In this document: positions 32,123 to 40,910 of the stretch, in pieces
Numbering within the stretch: the stretch's first letter is position 1
How the letters are laid out: each line of letters opens with the position of its first letter
NCBI RefSeq assembly: GCF_003854965.1
Contig: NZ_RQPI01000001.1
Coordinates: 248,001-312,000, forward strand
Length of the DNA: 64,000 bases
Origin: Paenibacillus rhizophilus
Lineage (GTDB): Bacteria; Bacillota; Bacilli; Paenibacillales; Paenibacillaceae
Direction: 5' to 3'
Translations under genes and position numbers: made by a program
The notes under the pieces: model-generated
Database searches by the model: none
Seen by the model: the letters and a program-made list of their open reading frames with translations, nothing else
Told to the model about the DNA's origin: nothing

Positions 32123-32164
32123 GGGGTGAGTGAGGCCGTGGGTTCGAATCCCGCTACTCCAATT
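32123..32164. repeat. attR-like copy (tRNA-Pro 3' fragment)
   Basis: Second copy of the 42-nt tRNA-Pro 3' half. It lacks acceptor 5' strand, D-arm and promoter, so it is not a functional tRNA. Confidence 0.75.
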
Positions 32165-32169
32165 AAGTT

Positions 32170-32209
32170 AAACGGGCCAATCCGGATTATATTCTGGATT
32201 GGCCCGTTT
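32170..32209. terminator. terminator of DUF4097 lipoprotein gene
   Basis: AAACGGGCCAATCCGGA pairs with TCTGGATTGGCCCGTTT; the stem is long and nearly perfect and lies just beyond the stop of the minus-strand gene. Confidence 0.7.
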
Positions 32210-32236
32210 GCATTTTCTTATGAATCGGCTCTGCGT

Positions 32237-33169
32237 TTATTTGGTCACATTGATCGATCCGACGGAGGTGGATAGCGACAGGAGCGGTCCGCCGCCGTTA
32301 ACGTCGCTTTTGCCGGAAGGCGCACCAGAAACGCGGCCCAATTCGCTGTTCGCTTCAAGGGTGCATTGCACCAATTGCCCAAGCGCCGCGCTTATGCTGC
32401 CAACATCGGTGTCCGCGGTGAGGCCGGCGTCCATGGCGTTAATATCCAGCGAGATGCTGCCGGTATCTGTACTCACTGTGGATTTCCCCGCAATATGCAC
32501 ATCCTCGATGTCGACACCCCCAACATCGCTGGACACATGGAAAGTGCCTGTTAAACCGCGCAGTTTGATTTTTCCCACATCGCCTGTAATCTCATACTGG
32601 CTCAAGCTATCGGGTACTTCAATGGCGTAGGAGATGCTGAAGTCGGCGAAGCCGTATCTTTTCTCGGCCCAGGTCCATAGGTCGATGTCCGGATCATTTT
32701 TGGGATGAGTGGACAGCTGCAGTTCGCCGCCGCTTTCCTGAAGGGAGACTTCAGCGTTATCCAGAATTTGCTGCCGGTCCGCCTTGCGGAACAGTTTGCC
32801 GTAGGAGCGTATAGTTGCAGTTACCTTAACATTGGACCCTGTTCCTGCTTTCACCTCGATTTCGCCAACTGAATTATCAAGACGAAGCGTATCGGCGCTT
32901 CCGGCAGATTGGGTGATCGATAATTCCTTGACAATGCTTCCGGATTTTATCCGATCCGCCACATCGCTTGCGGTGTTTTCAACCGCTTGCTGGGCGGAAT
33001 CTGCCGCCTTGCCCGCTTCCTGCTGCACGGTTTCGCCGATAGCCTCTATGGAATTGTCCAAATCGCTGTCCGCGCCGCTTGCCGTTTTGCCGGGCAGCTC
33101 AGTACATCCCGCCAGCAGTAAGGCCGCAAGGGCAGCCGCTGCCGTCATTTTTCCAAATTTCCTTATCAT
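32237..33169 (-). CDS. DUF4097 beta-helix lipoprotein
   Basis: Exported lipoprotein of 310 residues: signal peptide with LLAGC (lipidated Cys22), an Ala/Gln-rich helical region (about 35-75), then repeated beta strands of the DUF4097/adhesin type (LRLDNSVGEIEVKAGTGSNV; YEITGDVGKIKLRGLTGTF; VSSDVGGVDIEDVHIAGKS; TDVGSISAALGQL). Such right-handed helices are often envelope-stress associated, but no regulator is adjacent. It is a single-gene unit opposite to its neighbours. Confidence 0.75.
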   Translation of the reverse strand: MIRKFGKMTAAAALAALLLAGCTELPGKTASGADSDLDNSIEAIGETVQQEAGKAADSAQQAVENTASDVADRIKSGSIVKELSITQSAGSADTLRLDNSVGEIEVKAGTGSNVKVTATIRSYGKLFRKADRQQILDNAEVSLQESGGELQLSTHPKNDPDIDLWTWAEKRYGFADFSISYAIEVPDSLSQYEITGDVGKIKLRGLTGTFHVSSDVGGVDIEDVHIAGKSTVSTDTGSISLDINAMDAGLTADTDVGSISAALGQLVQCTLEANSELGRVSGAPSGKSDVNGGGPLLSLSTSVGSINVTK

Positions 33170-33375
33170 GCTAAAAATCCCCCCTTTAAAATTAACCCCT
33201 TCTCTTTTGATGCAGAGCGACGTATGTATGTACTTCCAGTATTATATCTCATGGAAATTTATTGAAACAGGGGCTGGAGGCTGGCGCTTAACTAGACCAA
33301 AGTTGGGGATTTCAGGAAAAGCGATGGCTGCTCAAACTGGACGAGATACAACAATTCGGCGCCATGCTTAAAAAC
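33170..33375. other. intergenic region
   Basis: Holds the minus-strand promoter of the DUF4097 gene. The purine-rich GGGGGATTTT ribosome region lies next to its start. Nothing coding is visible. Confidence 0.3.
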
Positions 33376-33405
33376 TTGTTTCATAAAAATAACTTCCAGT
33401 ATAAT
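33376..33405 (+). promoter_or_regulatory. promoter of Cys4 membrane protein gene
   Basis: TTGTTT, 18-bp spacer, TATAAT, 35 bp before the start codon. Confidence 0.45.
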
Positions 33406-33440
33406 AATAACTAAAGCCCCCAAAAGAAAGGATACTTGCG

Positions 33441-33728
33441 ATGCGATATGTTGTATTCCTAGTGATTTTGTTGGCGGTAGGTGTCATATATGCTGTAACC
33501 CGGCTTATGAGCACAAGAAAACTGAACAATGGAAATTCCTTAAAGAACAATGTAATCCCGCTGGACGCGCACCGCAGAGCCCGGAAAAATACGAATGAAC
33601 AGCCCTGTTCCAGCTGCAAGAAGAAAAACGGCAAGCTGATGTTTTATGCGCAGGATGACGGCTCGGTGGTCGGGTTATGCAGGGATTGTCAAGCAAAGGC
33701 AAAAAAGCGGGATATGCTCCCTTTGTAA
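33441..33728 (+). CDS. membrane-anchored Cys4 (zinc-ribbon-like) protein
   Basis: A 95-residue protein with one N-terminal membrane helix (residues 3-20), a basic linker, then CSSC (56/59) and CRDC (80/83), likely one zinc ribbon in the cytoplasm. No family recognised. An AGAAAGG site and a promoter precede it, and it lies just upstream of the rplS promoter. A role as a small membrane-bound adaptor is speculation. Confidence 0.6.
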   Translation: MRYVVFLVILLAVGVIYAVTRLMSTRKLNNGNSLKNNVIPLDAHRRARKNTNEQPCSSCKKKNGKLMFYAQDDGSVVGLCRDCQAKAKKRDMLPL

Positions 33729-33740
33729 TCTAATAAATAG

Positions 33741-33769
33741 TTGTATTCATTGGCCTGATATGATATCAT
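33741..33769 (+). promoter_or_regulatory. promoter of rplS
   Basis: TTGTAT, 17-bp spacer, TATCAT. The transcript would begin near 33776, leaving a leader of about 100 nt before rplS. Confidence 0.5.
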
Positions 33770-33775
33770 TATTCC

Positions 33776-33873
33776 TGTTGTGTGGAATACGGTGGTCCGC
33801 TGCGGATGATGATGGGGAACAGAGACTTCTCCTGAAGAGGCATGAACACCTGTACGGAAGGAGGAAGTCCTTA
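33776..33873 (+). promoter_or_regulatory. rplS leader, possible L19 autoregulatory RNA
   Basis: About 100 nt of purine-rich leader with local hairpins (GGTCCGCTGCGGATG; CTTCTCCTGAAGAGG) before GGAAGGAGG. Many Firmicutes carry the L19 leader element here. Position and length agree; I could not verify the consensus. Confidence 0.35.
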
Positions 33874-34218
33874 ATGAATATTTTACAAGAAATTACGAAA
33901 GAACAGCTCCGCAAAGATATCCCGAGTTTTCGCCCTGGCGACACTTTGAAAGTGCACGTTAAGGTTATCGAGGGAACCCGCGAACGTATCCAGCTGTTTG
34001 AAGGCGTTGTAATCAAACGCCGCGGCGGCGGAATCAGCGAGACTTTTACGGTTCGTAAAATTTCTTACGGCGTTGGCGTGGAAAGAACATTCCCGATCAA
34101 CTCGCCTAAGATTGACAAAATCGAAGTAACTCGCTATGGTAAAGTTCGTCGCGCCAAGCTGTACTACTTGCGTGAACTGCGTGGTAAAGCTGCAAGAATT
34201 AAAGAGATTCGTCGCTAA
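33874..34218 (+). CDS. rplS: 50S ribosomal protein L19
   Basis: L19 of 114 residues, complete ([20 protein letters not shown] start; [20 protein letters not shown] end), at the 30S-50S interface. The ATG follows GGAAGGAGG. In B. subtilis it directly follows trmD; here the accessory block at 29-33.7 kb lies between, so rplS has its own promoter. Confidence 0.97.
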   Translation: MNILQEITKEQLRKDIPSFRPGDTLKVHVKVIEGTRERIQLFEGVVIKRRGGGISETFTVRKISYGVGVERTFPINSPKIDKIEVTRYGKVRRAKLYYLRELRGKAARIKEIRR

Positions 34219-34232
34219 ACCAAGCGGCAAAG

Positions 34233-34266
34233 GAAGGGGGCTTGATTTCAAGCCCCTTTCGTTTTA
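34233..34266 (+). terminator. terminator after rplS
   Basis: AAGGGGGCTTGA pairs with TCAAGCCCCTT, followed by TCGTTTT. Confidence 0.75.
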
Positions 34267-34444
34267 TCAAGATTTGCATATAAAACTTGCCTATAGATAG
34301 AGCTGGGGACGGGCTTCTTTCGAAAAAGCCTTCTGATGGAATTTTTTGCAGAGGTTTTTTGGGTTGAAGTTTTTTTGGCTTGTTAGGAGAGAGTGTTCAT
34401 AAAAGATCCTTGTTCAGTCAAGGTTAAGGAGAGGACGGTGAACT

Positions 34445-35065
34445 ATGCAGCAGGATTTGCATCAGGGGCAAGACGAAGGTGACGATCAGGCCCGGCAGTC
34501 TCCGCCCAAGCAGAAGAATGAAGTATTGGAATGGGTAAAAGCGATTGCGATCGCTTTGATACTCGTTATTCTGATTCGTTGGCTGTTGTTCAAGCCGTTT
34601 ATTGTGGACGGACCATCCATGCAGCCGAACTTCCATACCGGCGAGCGGGTCATCGTTAATGAAATTTTGTATGATATCCGGTCTCCGCAGCGCGGCGAGG
34701 TAATCGTCTTTCATGTGCCTTCCGAAGGCAGGGATTTTATCAAACGGGTCATCGGCGTAGCCGGGGATACCGTGAAGGTTGAAGGCGACGTAGTGACTGT
34801 AAACGGCAAAAAGGTTGATGAAACCTACATTCAAAAAGCCATTGACCAGGCGCATGCCAACAATCAGTTATACAACGACAAGAACTTTCCCAACGAGGAC
34901 TTTAAGGAAGGCACCGTTCCAAAGGGACACGTGTTCGTAATGGGAGATAACCGTTCGGACAGCACGGACAGCCGGATGATCGGCTATGTGCCGCTGGGCG
35001 ATATCGTGGGACGGGCCGATGTGATTTTCTGGCCGGTGTCAGATATGGAATGGATCAAGCATTAG
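34445..35065 (+). CDS. lepB: type I signal peptidase
   Basis: Membrane serine protease of 206 residues that removes Sec/Tat signal peptides. One N-terminal transmembrane helix (about 31-49), the catalytic Ser58 in VDGPSMQP, Lys100 in DFIKRVIG, and the later box GDNRSDSTDSR are present. The type matches the single-helix Gram-positive SipS/T kind. It is followed at 30 bp by rbgA, likely in one operon. Confidence 0.95.
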   Translation: MQQDLHQGQDEGDDQARQSPPKQKNEVLEWVKAIAIALILVILIRWLLFKPFIVDGPSMQPNFHTGERVIVNEILYDIRSPQRGEVIVFHVPSEGRDFIKRVIGVAGDTVKVEGDVVTVNGKKVDETYIQKAIDQAHANNQLYNDKNFPNEDFKEGTVPKGHVFVMGDNRSDSTDSRMIGYVPLGDIVGRADVIFWPVSDMEWIKH

Positions 35066-35095
35066 CATAAATTTACTCAAAGGAGGCGATGGGCA

Positions 35096-35959
35096 GTGAC
35101 CATACAATGGTTTCCGGGTCATATGACGAAGGCCAGACGGCAAATCGAGGATAAGCTGAAGCTGATTGACGTTGCCATAGAACTGCTCGATGCCCGTCTT
35201 CCGCTGTCCAGCCGCAATCCGATGATTGACGATATTTTGAAGGACAAGCCGCGGCTTATTATTTTGAACAAAAGCGATCTGGCTGATCCCGATACGACCC
35301 GGCAGTGGTTGGCTTACTTCAAGCAGGAAGGCCATGTCGCGCATCCCGTGGATGCTTCCACCGGCAACGGGGTCAAGGAAATTCCGGATCAGGTCAAGCT
35401 TCTGCTGAAGGAAAAAATCGATAAGCAGATCGCTAAAGGGATGAATCCCCGCGCGATGCGGGCGCTGATCGTCGGCATTCCCAATGTGGGCAAATCGACG
35501 TTGATCAACCGGATGGCCGGCCGCAACATCGCGTTAACGGGCGACCGTCCGGGCGTTACGAAAGGCCAGCAGTGGATCAAGACCGGGGGCGGACTTGAAT
35601 TGCTCGATACCCCGGGGATTTTGTGGCCGAAGTTCGAGGATCAGCAGGTCGGTTACCGGCTGGCGATTACTGGAGCAATCCGCGAAGAGATTCTCAATGT
35701 GGAGGACATCGCGTTCTATGCGATTAAGTATTTGCTGCGCGATTACGGTGACAGATTCCGGGAGAGGTACGGGATTGACAAGTTTCCGGAAGATTTGGAG
35801 AACCCGGACGAAATCGTGGCTGTCATGGAAGCTGTAGGGCGAAAGCGCGGCTGTCTGGTCAGCGGCGGAAGGGTGGATCTTGAGAAAGCCTCCCGAACCC
35901 TGCTGCATGAGCTGCGCGCCGGCAAGCTTGGCCGGTTCACGCTGGAGGCTCCAAAGTAA
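35096..35959 (+). CDS. rbgA: ribosome biogenesis GTPase RbgA (YlqF)
   Basis: Circularly permuted GTPase of 287 residues needed late in 50S assembly. Motif order is G4 NKSD (58-61), G1 GIPNVGKST (127-135), G3 DTPG (171-174), with the C-terminal ANTAR-like domain. Starts with GTG behind AAAGGAGG. The lepB-rbgA arrangement beside rplS and rnhB follows the Bacillus order. Confidence 0.96.
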   Translation: MTIQWFPGHMTKARRQIEDKLKLIDVAIELLDARLPLSSRNPMIDDILKDKPRLIILNKSDLADPDTTRQWLAYFKQEGHVAHPVDASTGNGVKEIPDQVKLLLKEKIDKQIAKGMNPRAMRALIVGIPNVGKSTLINRMAGRNIALTGDRPGVTKGQQWIKTGGGLELLDTPGILWPKFEDQQVGYRLAITGAIREEILNVEDIAFYAIKYLLRDYGDRFRERYGIDKFPEDLENPDEIVAVMEAVGRKRGCLVSGGRVDLEKASRTLLHELRAGKLGRFTLEAPK

Positions 35960-36265
35960 AGGGAAAATGCTCCCTGGAAGCAGTGAGTTAACGCCTTCTG
36001 GAACAGGATTCCTGTCCGTTTGAAAGTGATGTGAACAGCGTCAAGTTAGGCGCTCACGGGTAATAATACGGGTTAGGAAGAGTCGGCCGAATTCTCGGCG
36101 GCTCTTTTTTTTGTTGAGAATTCATGGACTTTATATGGATCTCATACGCCGGATATTGGATATCAAAACAGGACATTTTGTGGATGACCTTGCCGGTGCT
36201 GCTGTGGTAAGCTAAATTTAAAGGCGGGCGGAATCGGAAATTACAGTTTGGCGGGTGGGTAAGAA
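35960..36265. other. rbgA-rnhB intergenic region
   Basis: Contains a terminator at 36079-36115 (AGAGTCGGCCGA with TCGGCGGCTCT, then T8). The remaining 150 bp should hold the rnhB promoter, but I see no good consensus. Confidence 0.5.
36079..36115 (+). terminator. terminator after rbgA
   Basis: Imperfect GC-rich stem followed by T8, 120 bp after the rbgA stop. Confidence 0.7.
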
Positions 36266-36889
36266 ATGGATATTGATATGCTGTTCTATGAAAAAGAGGT
36301 CTGGGAGCAATCTTACTTCCGTATTGCCGGAGTGGACGAGGTGGGCAGAGGTTGCTTGTTCGGCGACGTGGTGGCGGCAGCGGTCATTTTGCCGGAGGGT
36401 CTGATTATCGAGGGTGTGGATGACTCCAAGAAGCTGACGGCTAAGAAACGGGAAACCCTGTTCGAGCTGATTATGGAGCAGGCGCTGGCTGTCGGGGTAG
36501 GGCATGTGGACTCTTCCCGGATCGATGAAATTAACATTAAGCAAGCCTCAAGGCTGGCCATGAAAAAAGCGGTTGAAGGGCTGGGCATCCTACCCGATTA
36601 TATGCTGATTGATGCTGAAAAGATCGATCTCCCTCTGCCGCAGCAGGCGATCATTAAAGGGGATGCCAACAGTCAGTCGATTGCGGCGGCGTCCATTGTA
36701 GCCAAAGTAACGCGCGACAGGCTGTGCGAAGGGTTATGGGAGGACTTGTATCCAGATTACGGAATTGCCATACATAAGGGCTATGCAACGAAGCTTCACC
36801 GCGAGCGAATTGTAACACTAGGGCCGACGCCGATGCATCGGCGCAGCTTCCTGGGGAGGATCCTGGCGGAGCAGACCACTTTATTTTAG
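36266..36889 (+). CDS. rnhB: ribonuclease HII
   Basis: Removes RNA from RNA-DNA hybrids, including single ribonucleotides. 207 residues; active-site motif IAGVDEVGRG (Asp24, Glu25) plus the GVDDSKKL and MLIDAEKI acidic positions and the GDANSQSIAAASIVAKVTRD block. A terminator follows, so rnhB is transcribed alone or as the end of its unit. Confidence 0.95.
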   Translation: MDIDMLFYEKEVWEQSYFRIAGVDEVGRGCLFGDVVAAAVILPEGLIIEGVDDSKKLTAKKRETLFELIMEQALAVGVGHVDSSRIDEINIKQASRLAMKKAVEGLGILPDYMLIDAEKIDLPLPQQAIIKGDANSQSIAAASIVAKVTRDRLCEGLWEDLYPDYGIAIHKGYATKLHRERIVTLGPTPMHRRSFLGRILAEQTTLF

Positions 36890-36924
36890 AGCATTCATGA
36901 ATATGAAAAATTATAGACTTGGAG

Positions 36925-36959
36925 CAGTCCGGCGATCGTTGTTGAGCCGGGCTGTTTTT
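36925..36959 (+). terminator. terminator after rnhB
   Basis: CAGTCCGGC pairs with GCCGGGCTG (one G-U), followed by T5. Confidence 0.8.
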
Positions 36960-37066
36960 ATAACCGGACGTTATCGTAAAAGTAGTCGACTAAACCTCTT
37001 GGGTTGCAAAAATGGCAGCAGATGCCGATATAAAAACAAGAAGATGAGCAGAGAGGAGCAAGCGGC

Positions 37067-39409
37067 GTGAACATCGGATCTTTGATTCGCGGCCTGCTGG
37101 GAGACAGCAAGCCCGGAGAAGCGAAAACGTTGGAACTCAAAGAAGGGCAGGTCGTCCGCGGCGTCGTCCTCAGCGTATCGGAATCTGGAAAAGAAGCGGT
37201 AGTGCAAATCCAGGGTACCTCTGTTCGCGCAGAGCTGGAGACGCCGCTGCAGCAGGGACAAACGCTGAATCTGCAGGTGGGGCCTCCTGGCGATCAGGGT
37301 CTCCCGGTGCTGAAACCGGCCCCGGCCGGAATCGCCACTTCACCGCAGACGATGGGAGAGGCGCTTGATGCGCTCGGTCTGAGCGATTCCAAAGCGGGGC
37401 GTGAGATCATACAGGCCATGCAGTCGGGAGGGCTTCCGCTAACCAAGGAAACCGCCGCCAAGCTGAATGCGGTAATGGAGGCCAAGCCGGCGAACGTGCC
37501 TGTCAAGGAGTGGCTTGAAGCAGCCGTTATTTCGGAAAAAAGGGGCCTGCCCATTACACCCCAGAGTATCAGAGGCCTTCAGCAGGCGATATTCGGTCCG
37601 CAGCTTCACCAGCTGCTATCCGCTCTGGAAGAGCAGTTGACGCTGTGGATCGGGCAGCAGGAAACTGGCGGCGGGGGACCCGCTCAACTGCTTGGTTCCA
37701 ATATCGGCGCTTTGCCTGCCGATAATGTGAATTCTGGCGGGAACACTGTAAACCAGGCGGGGACAGGCGAGGGTAGGGGCGAAAGAACCGCGGCAGTTTC
37801 CGGCCCATTCTCCCTGAAGCTGGGTAAAGAAGGCGCAAACGGAATTCCAGGTCGACAGGGCGACGGCGGAACCACTTCAATTGGACCGGAAGGCGACGAG
37901 GCCGCGGCCGGACGCGGAACGGCGAATCCGGATGCCGGAGCGGGAAGCAGAAGCAGTGTACTTCCGTCAGGTAATGAGGCCGTTGCGGCTAAAGGAATGA
38001 CCGCTGTGATGGCGGGTGGTCAAGGCCCGATGACGGCCGGCGGTGCTGGAGTGTCGATTGACAGTGAGCAGACGGCAGCTGTCGGTGGACAGGCTGCGGC
38101 TGGAATAGGATCAGCCGCAGATGCTGAGGGAGCGCAGGCAGGCGGACTGGCAGGAGGCGAGACTATGGCTGGAGGAGCGCAAGCGGCAGGACTAGCGGCG
38201 GGCGAGACGAAGGCTGGAGGAGCGCAAGCGGCAGGACTGGCGGCAGGCGAGACGCGGGCTGGGGGAACGCAAGCGGCAGGATTGGCGGCGGGCGAGACGC
38301 GGGCTGGGGGAACGCAAGCGGCAGGACTGGCGGCGGGCGAGACGCGGGCCGGAGGAACGCAAGCGGCAGGATTGGCGGCGGGCGAGACGAAGGCTGGAGG
38401 AGGGCAAGCGGCAGGACTGGCGGCAGGCGAGACGCGGGCTGGGGGAACGCAAGCGGCAGGATTGGCGGCGGGCGAGACGAAGGCTGGAGGAGGGCAAGCG
38501 GCAGGACTAGCGGCAGGCGAGACGCGGGCTGGGGGAACGCAAGCGGCAGGACTGGCGGCTGCAGACTCGCAGCCGCAGGCTGGAGCCCTGCTCGCGAAGC
38601 TGCAGGGCGTGCTTGGCGAGCTGCGGGACGCGCTGCCGCAGCTCGCCGCTCTCCCGCCGGCGGACGCGGCGGGAGACCCTGCCCGCGCGGATGCCGCGCG
38701 CGGGAACCCCTCGGCTGCGGCTGGGCCGCAGCCGGACGCCACCCCGGGCGGAGCCTGGGTGGCCCGGGTCCTTAAGCTGCTCGGTGCGGAGCACGAGCAG
38801 CTGGCGCTCCGCGGCGGCGCGGCGCAAGCCGGCGCGGAGCCGGGAGCAGTCGCCGGTGAGCAAGCCGGCGACACGGTCAAGGGCGTGCTGCTGCAGGCGA
38901 TGGCCAGCAGCGACGTTCCCGCGGCGGTAAAAGAAGCCGCGGGGCAGCTGGTGCAGCATTTGACCGGCCAGCAGCTGCTGCTGAACACGGACCGCACGGC
39001 CCCGTTCGCGCAGGTAACTCTGTTTCTGCCGCTCAAGGGTCCGGATGGAACGGAGACGGCTTCCGTCCATATTCAGTCGAGACGGGGACATAAGGGCGAA
39101 CTCGACGCTTCAAACTGCCGGCTGTGGTTCGATCTGGATATGAAGGCCTTGGGCCAGACTCTTGTCGATGTGCAGGTGGTGGACCGGATTGTCAGCTTGA
39201 AGCTGCACAATAATGAACCGTGGGCTCAAGAACTGCTTGAATCGTCGAAAGACGATATTAAGTCCGCGATGGAAACAATCGGTTACCAGCTTTCTTCGTT
39301 TAAAGCGGAGTCTTTTCCCGCCCAAAGTCCGGAGAAGACGGGGAAAGGGCCGGGGAGTCCGGCCGATTACGTTCCCGATTCTTACAGAGGGGTGGATTAC
39401 CGCATATGA
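37067..39409 (+). CDS. ylqG: FliK-like hook-length-control protein with 15-residue repeats (YlqG type)
   Basis: A 780-residue protein in the position of B. subtilis ylqG, just before the FlhB-tail homologue. Residues 1-215 contain an N-terminal domain (IRGLLGDSKPGEAKTLELKE onward). A low-complexity Gly/Ala centre includes nine complete 15-residue repeats plus part of a tenth (356-~498; unit TQAAGLAAGETRAGG). The C-terminus (about 645-760) resembles the FliK/Flg_hook domain (LFLPLKGPDGTETASVHIQS; DVQVVDRIVSLKLHNNE). Start is GTG after GAGGAG. An export-apparatus-related ruler role is inference. Confidence 0.75.
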   Translation: MNIGSLIRGLLGDSKPGEAKTLELKEGQVVRGVVLSVSESGKEAVVQIQGTSVRAELETPLQQGQTLNLQVGPPGDQGLPVLKPAPAGIATSPQTMGEALDALGLSDSKAGREIIQAMQSGGLPLTKETAAKLNAVMEAKPANVPVKEWLEAAVISEKRGLPITPQSIRGLQQAIFGPQLHQLLSALEEQLTLWIGQQETGGGGPAQLLGSNIGALPADNVNSGGNTVNQAGTGEGRGERTAAVSGPFSLKLGKEGANGIPGRQGDGGTTSIGPEGDEAAAGRGTANPDAGAGSRSSVLPSGNEAVAAKGMTAVMAGGQGPMTAGGAGVSIDSEQTAAVGGQAAAGIGSAADAEGAQAGGLAGGETMAGGAQAAGLAAGETKAGGAQAAGLAAGETRAGGTQAAGLAAGETRAGGTQAAGLAAGETRAGGTQAAGLAAGETKAGGGQAAGLAAGETRAGGTQAAGLAAGETKAGGGQAAGLAAGETRAGGTQAAGLAAADSQPQAGALLAKLQGVLGELRDALPQLAALPPADAAGDPARADAARGNPSAAAGPQPDATPGGAWVARVLKLLGAEHEQLALRGGAAQAGAEPGAVAGEQAGDTVKGVLLQAMASSDVPAAVKEAAGQLVQHLTGQQLLLNTDRTAPFAQVTLFLPLKGPDGTETASVHIQSRRGHKGELDASNCRLWFDLDMKALGQTLVDVQVVDRIVSLKLHNNEPWAQELLESSKDDIKSAMETIGYQLSSFKAESFPAQSPEKTGKGPGSPADYVPDSYRGVDYRI
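38132..38560. repeat. 45-bp coding minisatellite in ylqG
   Basis: Nine complete 45-bp units, in frame, from 38132, and part of a tenth from 38537. Most differ only in AAG/CGG (Lys/Arg) and ACG/GCG/GGG (Thr/Ala/Gly) codons. Near-identical copies imply recent slippage or unequal exchange and probable copy-number variation between strains. Confidence 0.9.
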
Positions 39410-39708
39410 ATGATTCCTCCGGGGAATTTCTAAATAACATGAAAAAAGCCGTTGCGCTAAAATACGTGCCGGGGAAGACCGAAGCGCCGGTTGTTGTCGC
39501 GAAGGGAAAGGGCAACATTGCCGAAGCTATTTTGCAAAAAGCTAAAGAAAACGGGATCGCCATCCAGGAGGATGCCGCTCTGGTCGAGGTTCTCTCCAAG
39601 CTGGATCTCGACCAGCAAATTCCGCCGGAGCTGTATCAACTGGTAGCCGAAATTTTGAGCTATGTATATCGCAGCGACGCTTCCGCGGGCGCCAGGAGAC
39701 AGGAATGA
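39406..39708 (+). CDS. ylqH: FlhB C-terminal-like protein (YlqH, EscU/YscU family)
   Basis: A 100-residue homologue of the cytoplasmic tail of FlhB (KKAVALKYVPGKTEAPVVVA; KGNIAEAILQKAKENGI; DAALVEVLSKLDLDQQIPPE). The NPTH autocleavage site and the membrane domain of FlhB are missing, as in other stand-alone copies. Such proteins can partly replace the FlhB tail in substrate switching. It is coupled to the FliK-like gene by ATGA, and a FliK-FlhB pair outside the fla operon suggests joint function. Confidence 0.85.
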   Translation: MNDSSGEFLNNMKKAVALKYVPGKTEAPVVVAKGKGNIAEAILQKAKENGIAIQEDAALVEVLSKLDLDQQIPPELYQLVAEILSYVYRSDASAGARRQE

Positions 39709-40130
39709 ACGGTCCGTTCAATAAGGGCAAGAATCCAGTGCGCTCCTCCAATTTCAGCGAAGAGGTCCGATATAACCGCAAGCAAAAGGGCAAAGCGGCT
39801 GAAGATGCGGCCGTTCTTTACCTCAGCGCCAAAGGCTATACCATTGTGGATCGCAATTGGAGCTGCCGGGCGGGGGAGATCGACATTATCGCTGAGCAAG
39901 GCGCCCGCCTCGTCTTCGTCGAGGTGCGGAGCCGCAGCGGCAGTCTGATGCAAGGAACGCCGGAAGAATCGGTGGATGCCCGCAAAATTGACCGTGTTCG
40001 GCGAACGGCACGGGTTTATCTGCACAATAGCAGGCAAAACGAGCGCCCCGTATCTTTTGACGTGATTACTGTGCTGATGAGCCGGAATTTAAGCATCGTT
40101 TCGCTCAACCACATCCGTGAGGCCTTTTAA
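39705..40130 (+). CDS. yraN: YraN family (UPF0102) endonuclease-like protein
   Basis: A 141-residue protein with the restriction-endonuclease-like core: GKAAEDAAVLYLSAKGY, then WSCRAGEIDIIAEQG and LVFVEVRSRS (E..D..ExR). Thought to act in nucleic acid repair or processing. ATGA coupling with ylqH puts it third in this operon. An N-terminal extension of about 25 residues precedes the core. Confidence 0.9.
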   Translation: MNGPFNKGKNPVRSSNFSEEVRYNRKQKGKAAEDAAVLYLSAKGYTIVDRNWSCRAGEIDIIAEQGARLVFVEVRSRSGSLMQGTPEESVDARKIDRVRRTARVYLHNSRQNERPVSFDVITVLMSRNLSIVSLNHIREAF

Positions 40131-40315
40131 ACAGAACTGAGATTTATACGGAAAAGTACAAATTCCTGCCAATGGCCGATCTTTGATTTTTGGACAATCC
40201 GGGCACGATGCCAATGGGATTTGAGTCTCAATAGTGAACGGCTTTGGGTCAGTTCTGAGCGGAATTGGGTATACATTAGTGTAACCGTTTAATATTCCAA
40301 GAGGAGGCTGTCCGA

Positions 40316-40720
40316 GTGAAACAACAACCATTTGATATACATGTGAAATTTGCTTGCCAACATTGCGGACTGGAAATTGGCGTGGTATTCACTACGGAAC
40401 CGGTAACGTCAGTCAGTTGCAGCTCATGCCATCAGACTTTCACCGTCATGAGGCCGGCCATCGCCGAAGAAATATTAATCGATTGGGAAAACGAGGCGCT
40501 GTTCCAAAAAATACGCGCAGATAAGTCGCAGAGCAGCAATGCGAGTTTGATGACGCTGATTATTAATGTGATTGAATTGCTGACCTGGCGGGATAAAGGT
40601 GACGGACAGGTTGAAGCGATTAAGGCGATGCGCCAATGGCTGATTGAAAATGAGGGGCCGCCAACGCTTGCGGAGCTGATCCAGGCTTGCGATAACCGTC
40701 GAATGCATAAACGCAATTGA
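40316..40720 (+). CDS. 134-residue protein with N-terminal Cys4 motif
   Basis: Two CxxC pairs (Cys14/17 and Cys35/38) in the first 40 residues suggest a zinc ribbon. The rest is helical (LMTLIINVIELLTWRDKG; GPPTLAELIQACDNRR) without membrane segments. GTG start 9 bp after AAGAGGAGG. No family recognised; it stands alone between yraN and a phosphoesterase. Confidence 0.6.
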   Translation: MKQQPFDIHVKFACQHCGLEIGVVFTTEPVTSVSCSSCHQTFTVMRPAIAEEILIDWENEALFQKIRADKSQSSNASLMTLIINVIELLTWRDKGDGQVEAIKAMRQWLIENEGPPTLAELIQACDNRRMHKRN

Positions 40721-40910
40721 CGAACAGGTGTTAAAGGGAAAGTATGGAGTTCGCAATTCATACTTCCTTAAAAGAGAACGCGGCAACTGGGCTTCTTACA
40801 GAATCGGCAAAAACCGGCTGTGGAGCCTTTTTGCCTTATTTGCGGAATCGGCAGGTTTGTGTCTTTATTTTTCATACATAATGAATTTTCAGCAGATGGG
40901 GAGAGAGAAG

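Larger units (their letters stand above)
30949..32164. mobile_element. 1.2-kb islet integrated at tRNA-Pro
   Basis: Bounded on the left by the intact tRNA-Pro and on the right by a detached copy of its 3' half. Contents: a structured GC-rich RNA region, a terminator with an embedded ribosome site, a 65-codon ORF, a CotF-like coat gene and a long hairpin. No integrase is present, so it is either a decayed element or was mobilised in trans. Confidence 0.6.

Noticed and set aside
32123..32160. second tRNA-Pro gene
   Set aside because: Only the 3' half is present; acceptor 5' strand, D-arm and promoter are absent.
38132..38560. CRISPR-like array
   Set aside because: The 45-bp repeats are in frame within a long coding sequence and lack spacers.
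38020..39036. 338-codon minus-strand Ser/Ala/Pro-rich ORF
   Set aside because: Complement of the Gly/Ala repeat in ylqG; low-complexity artefact.
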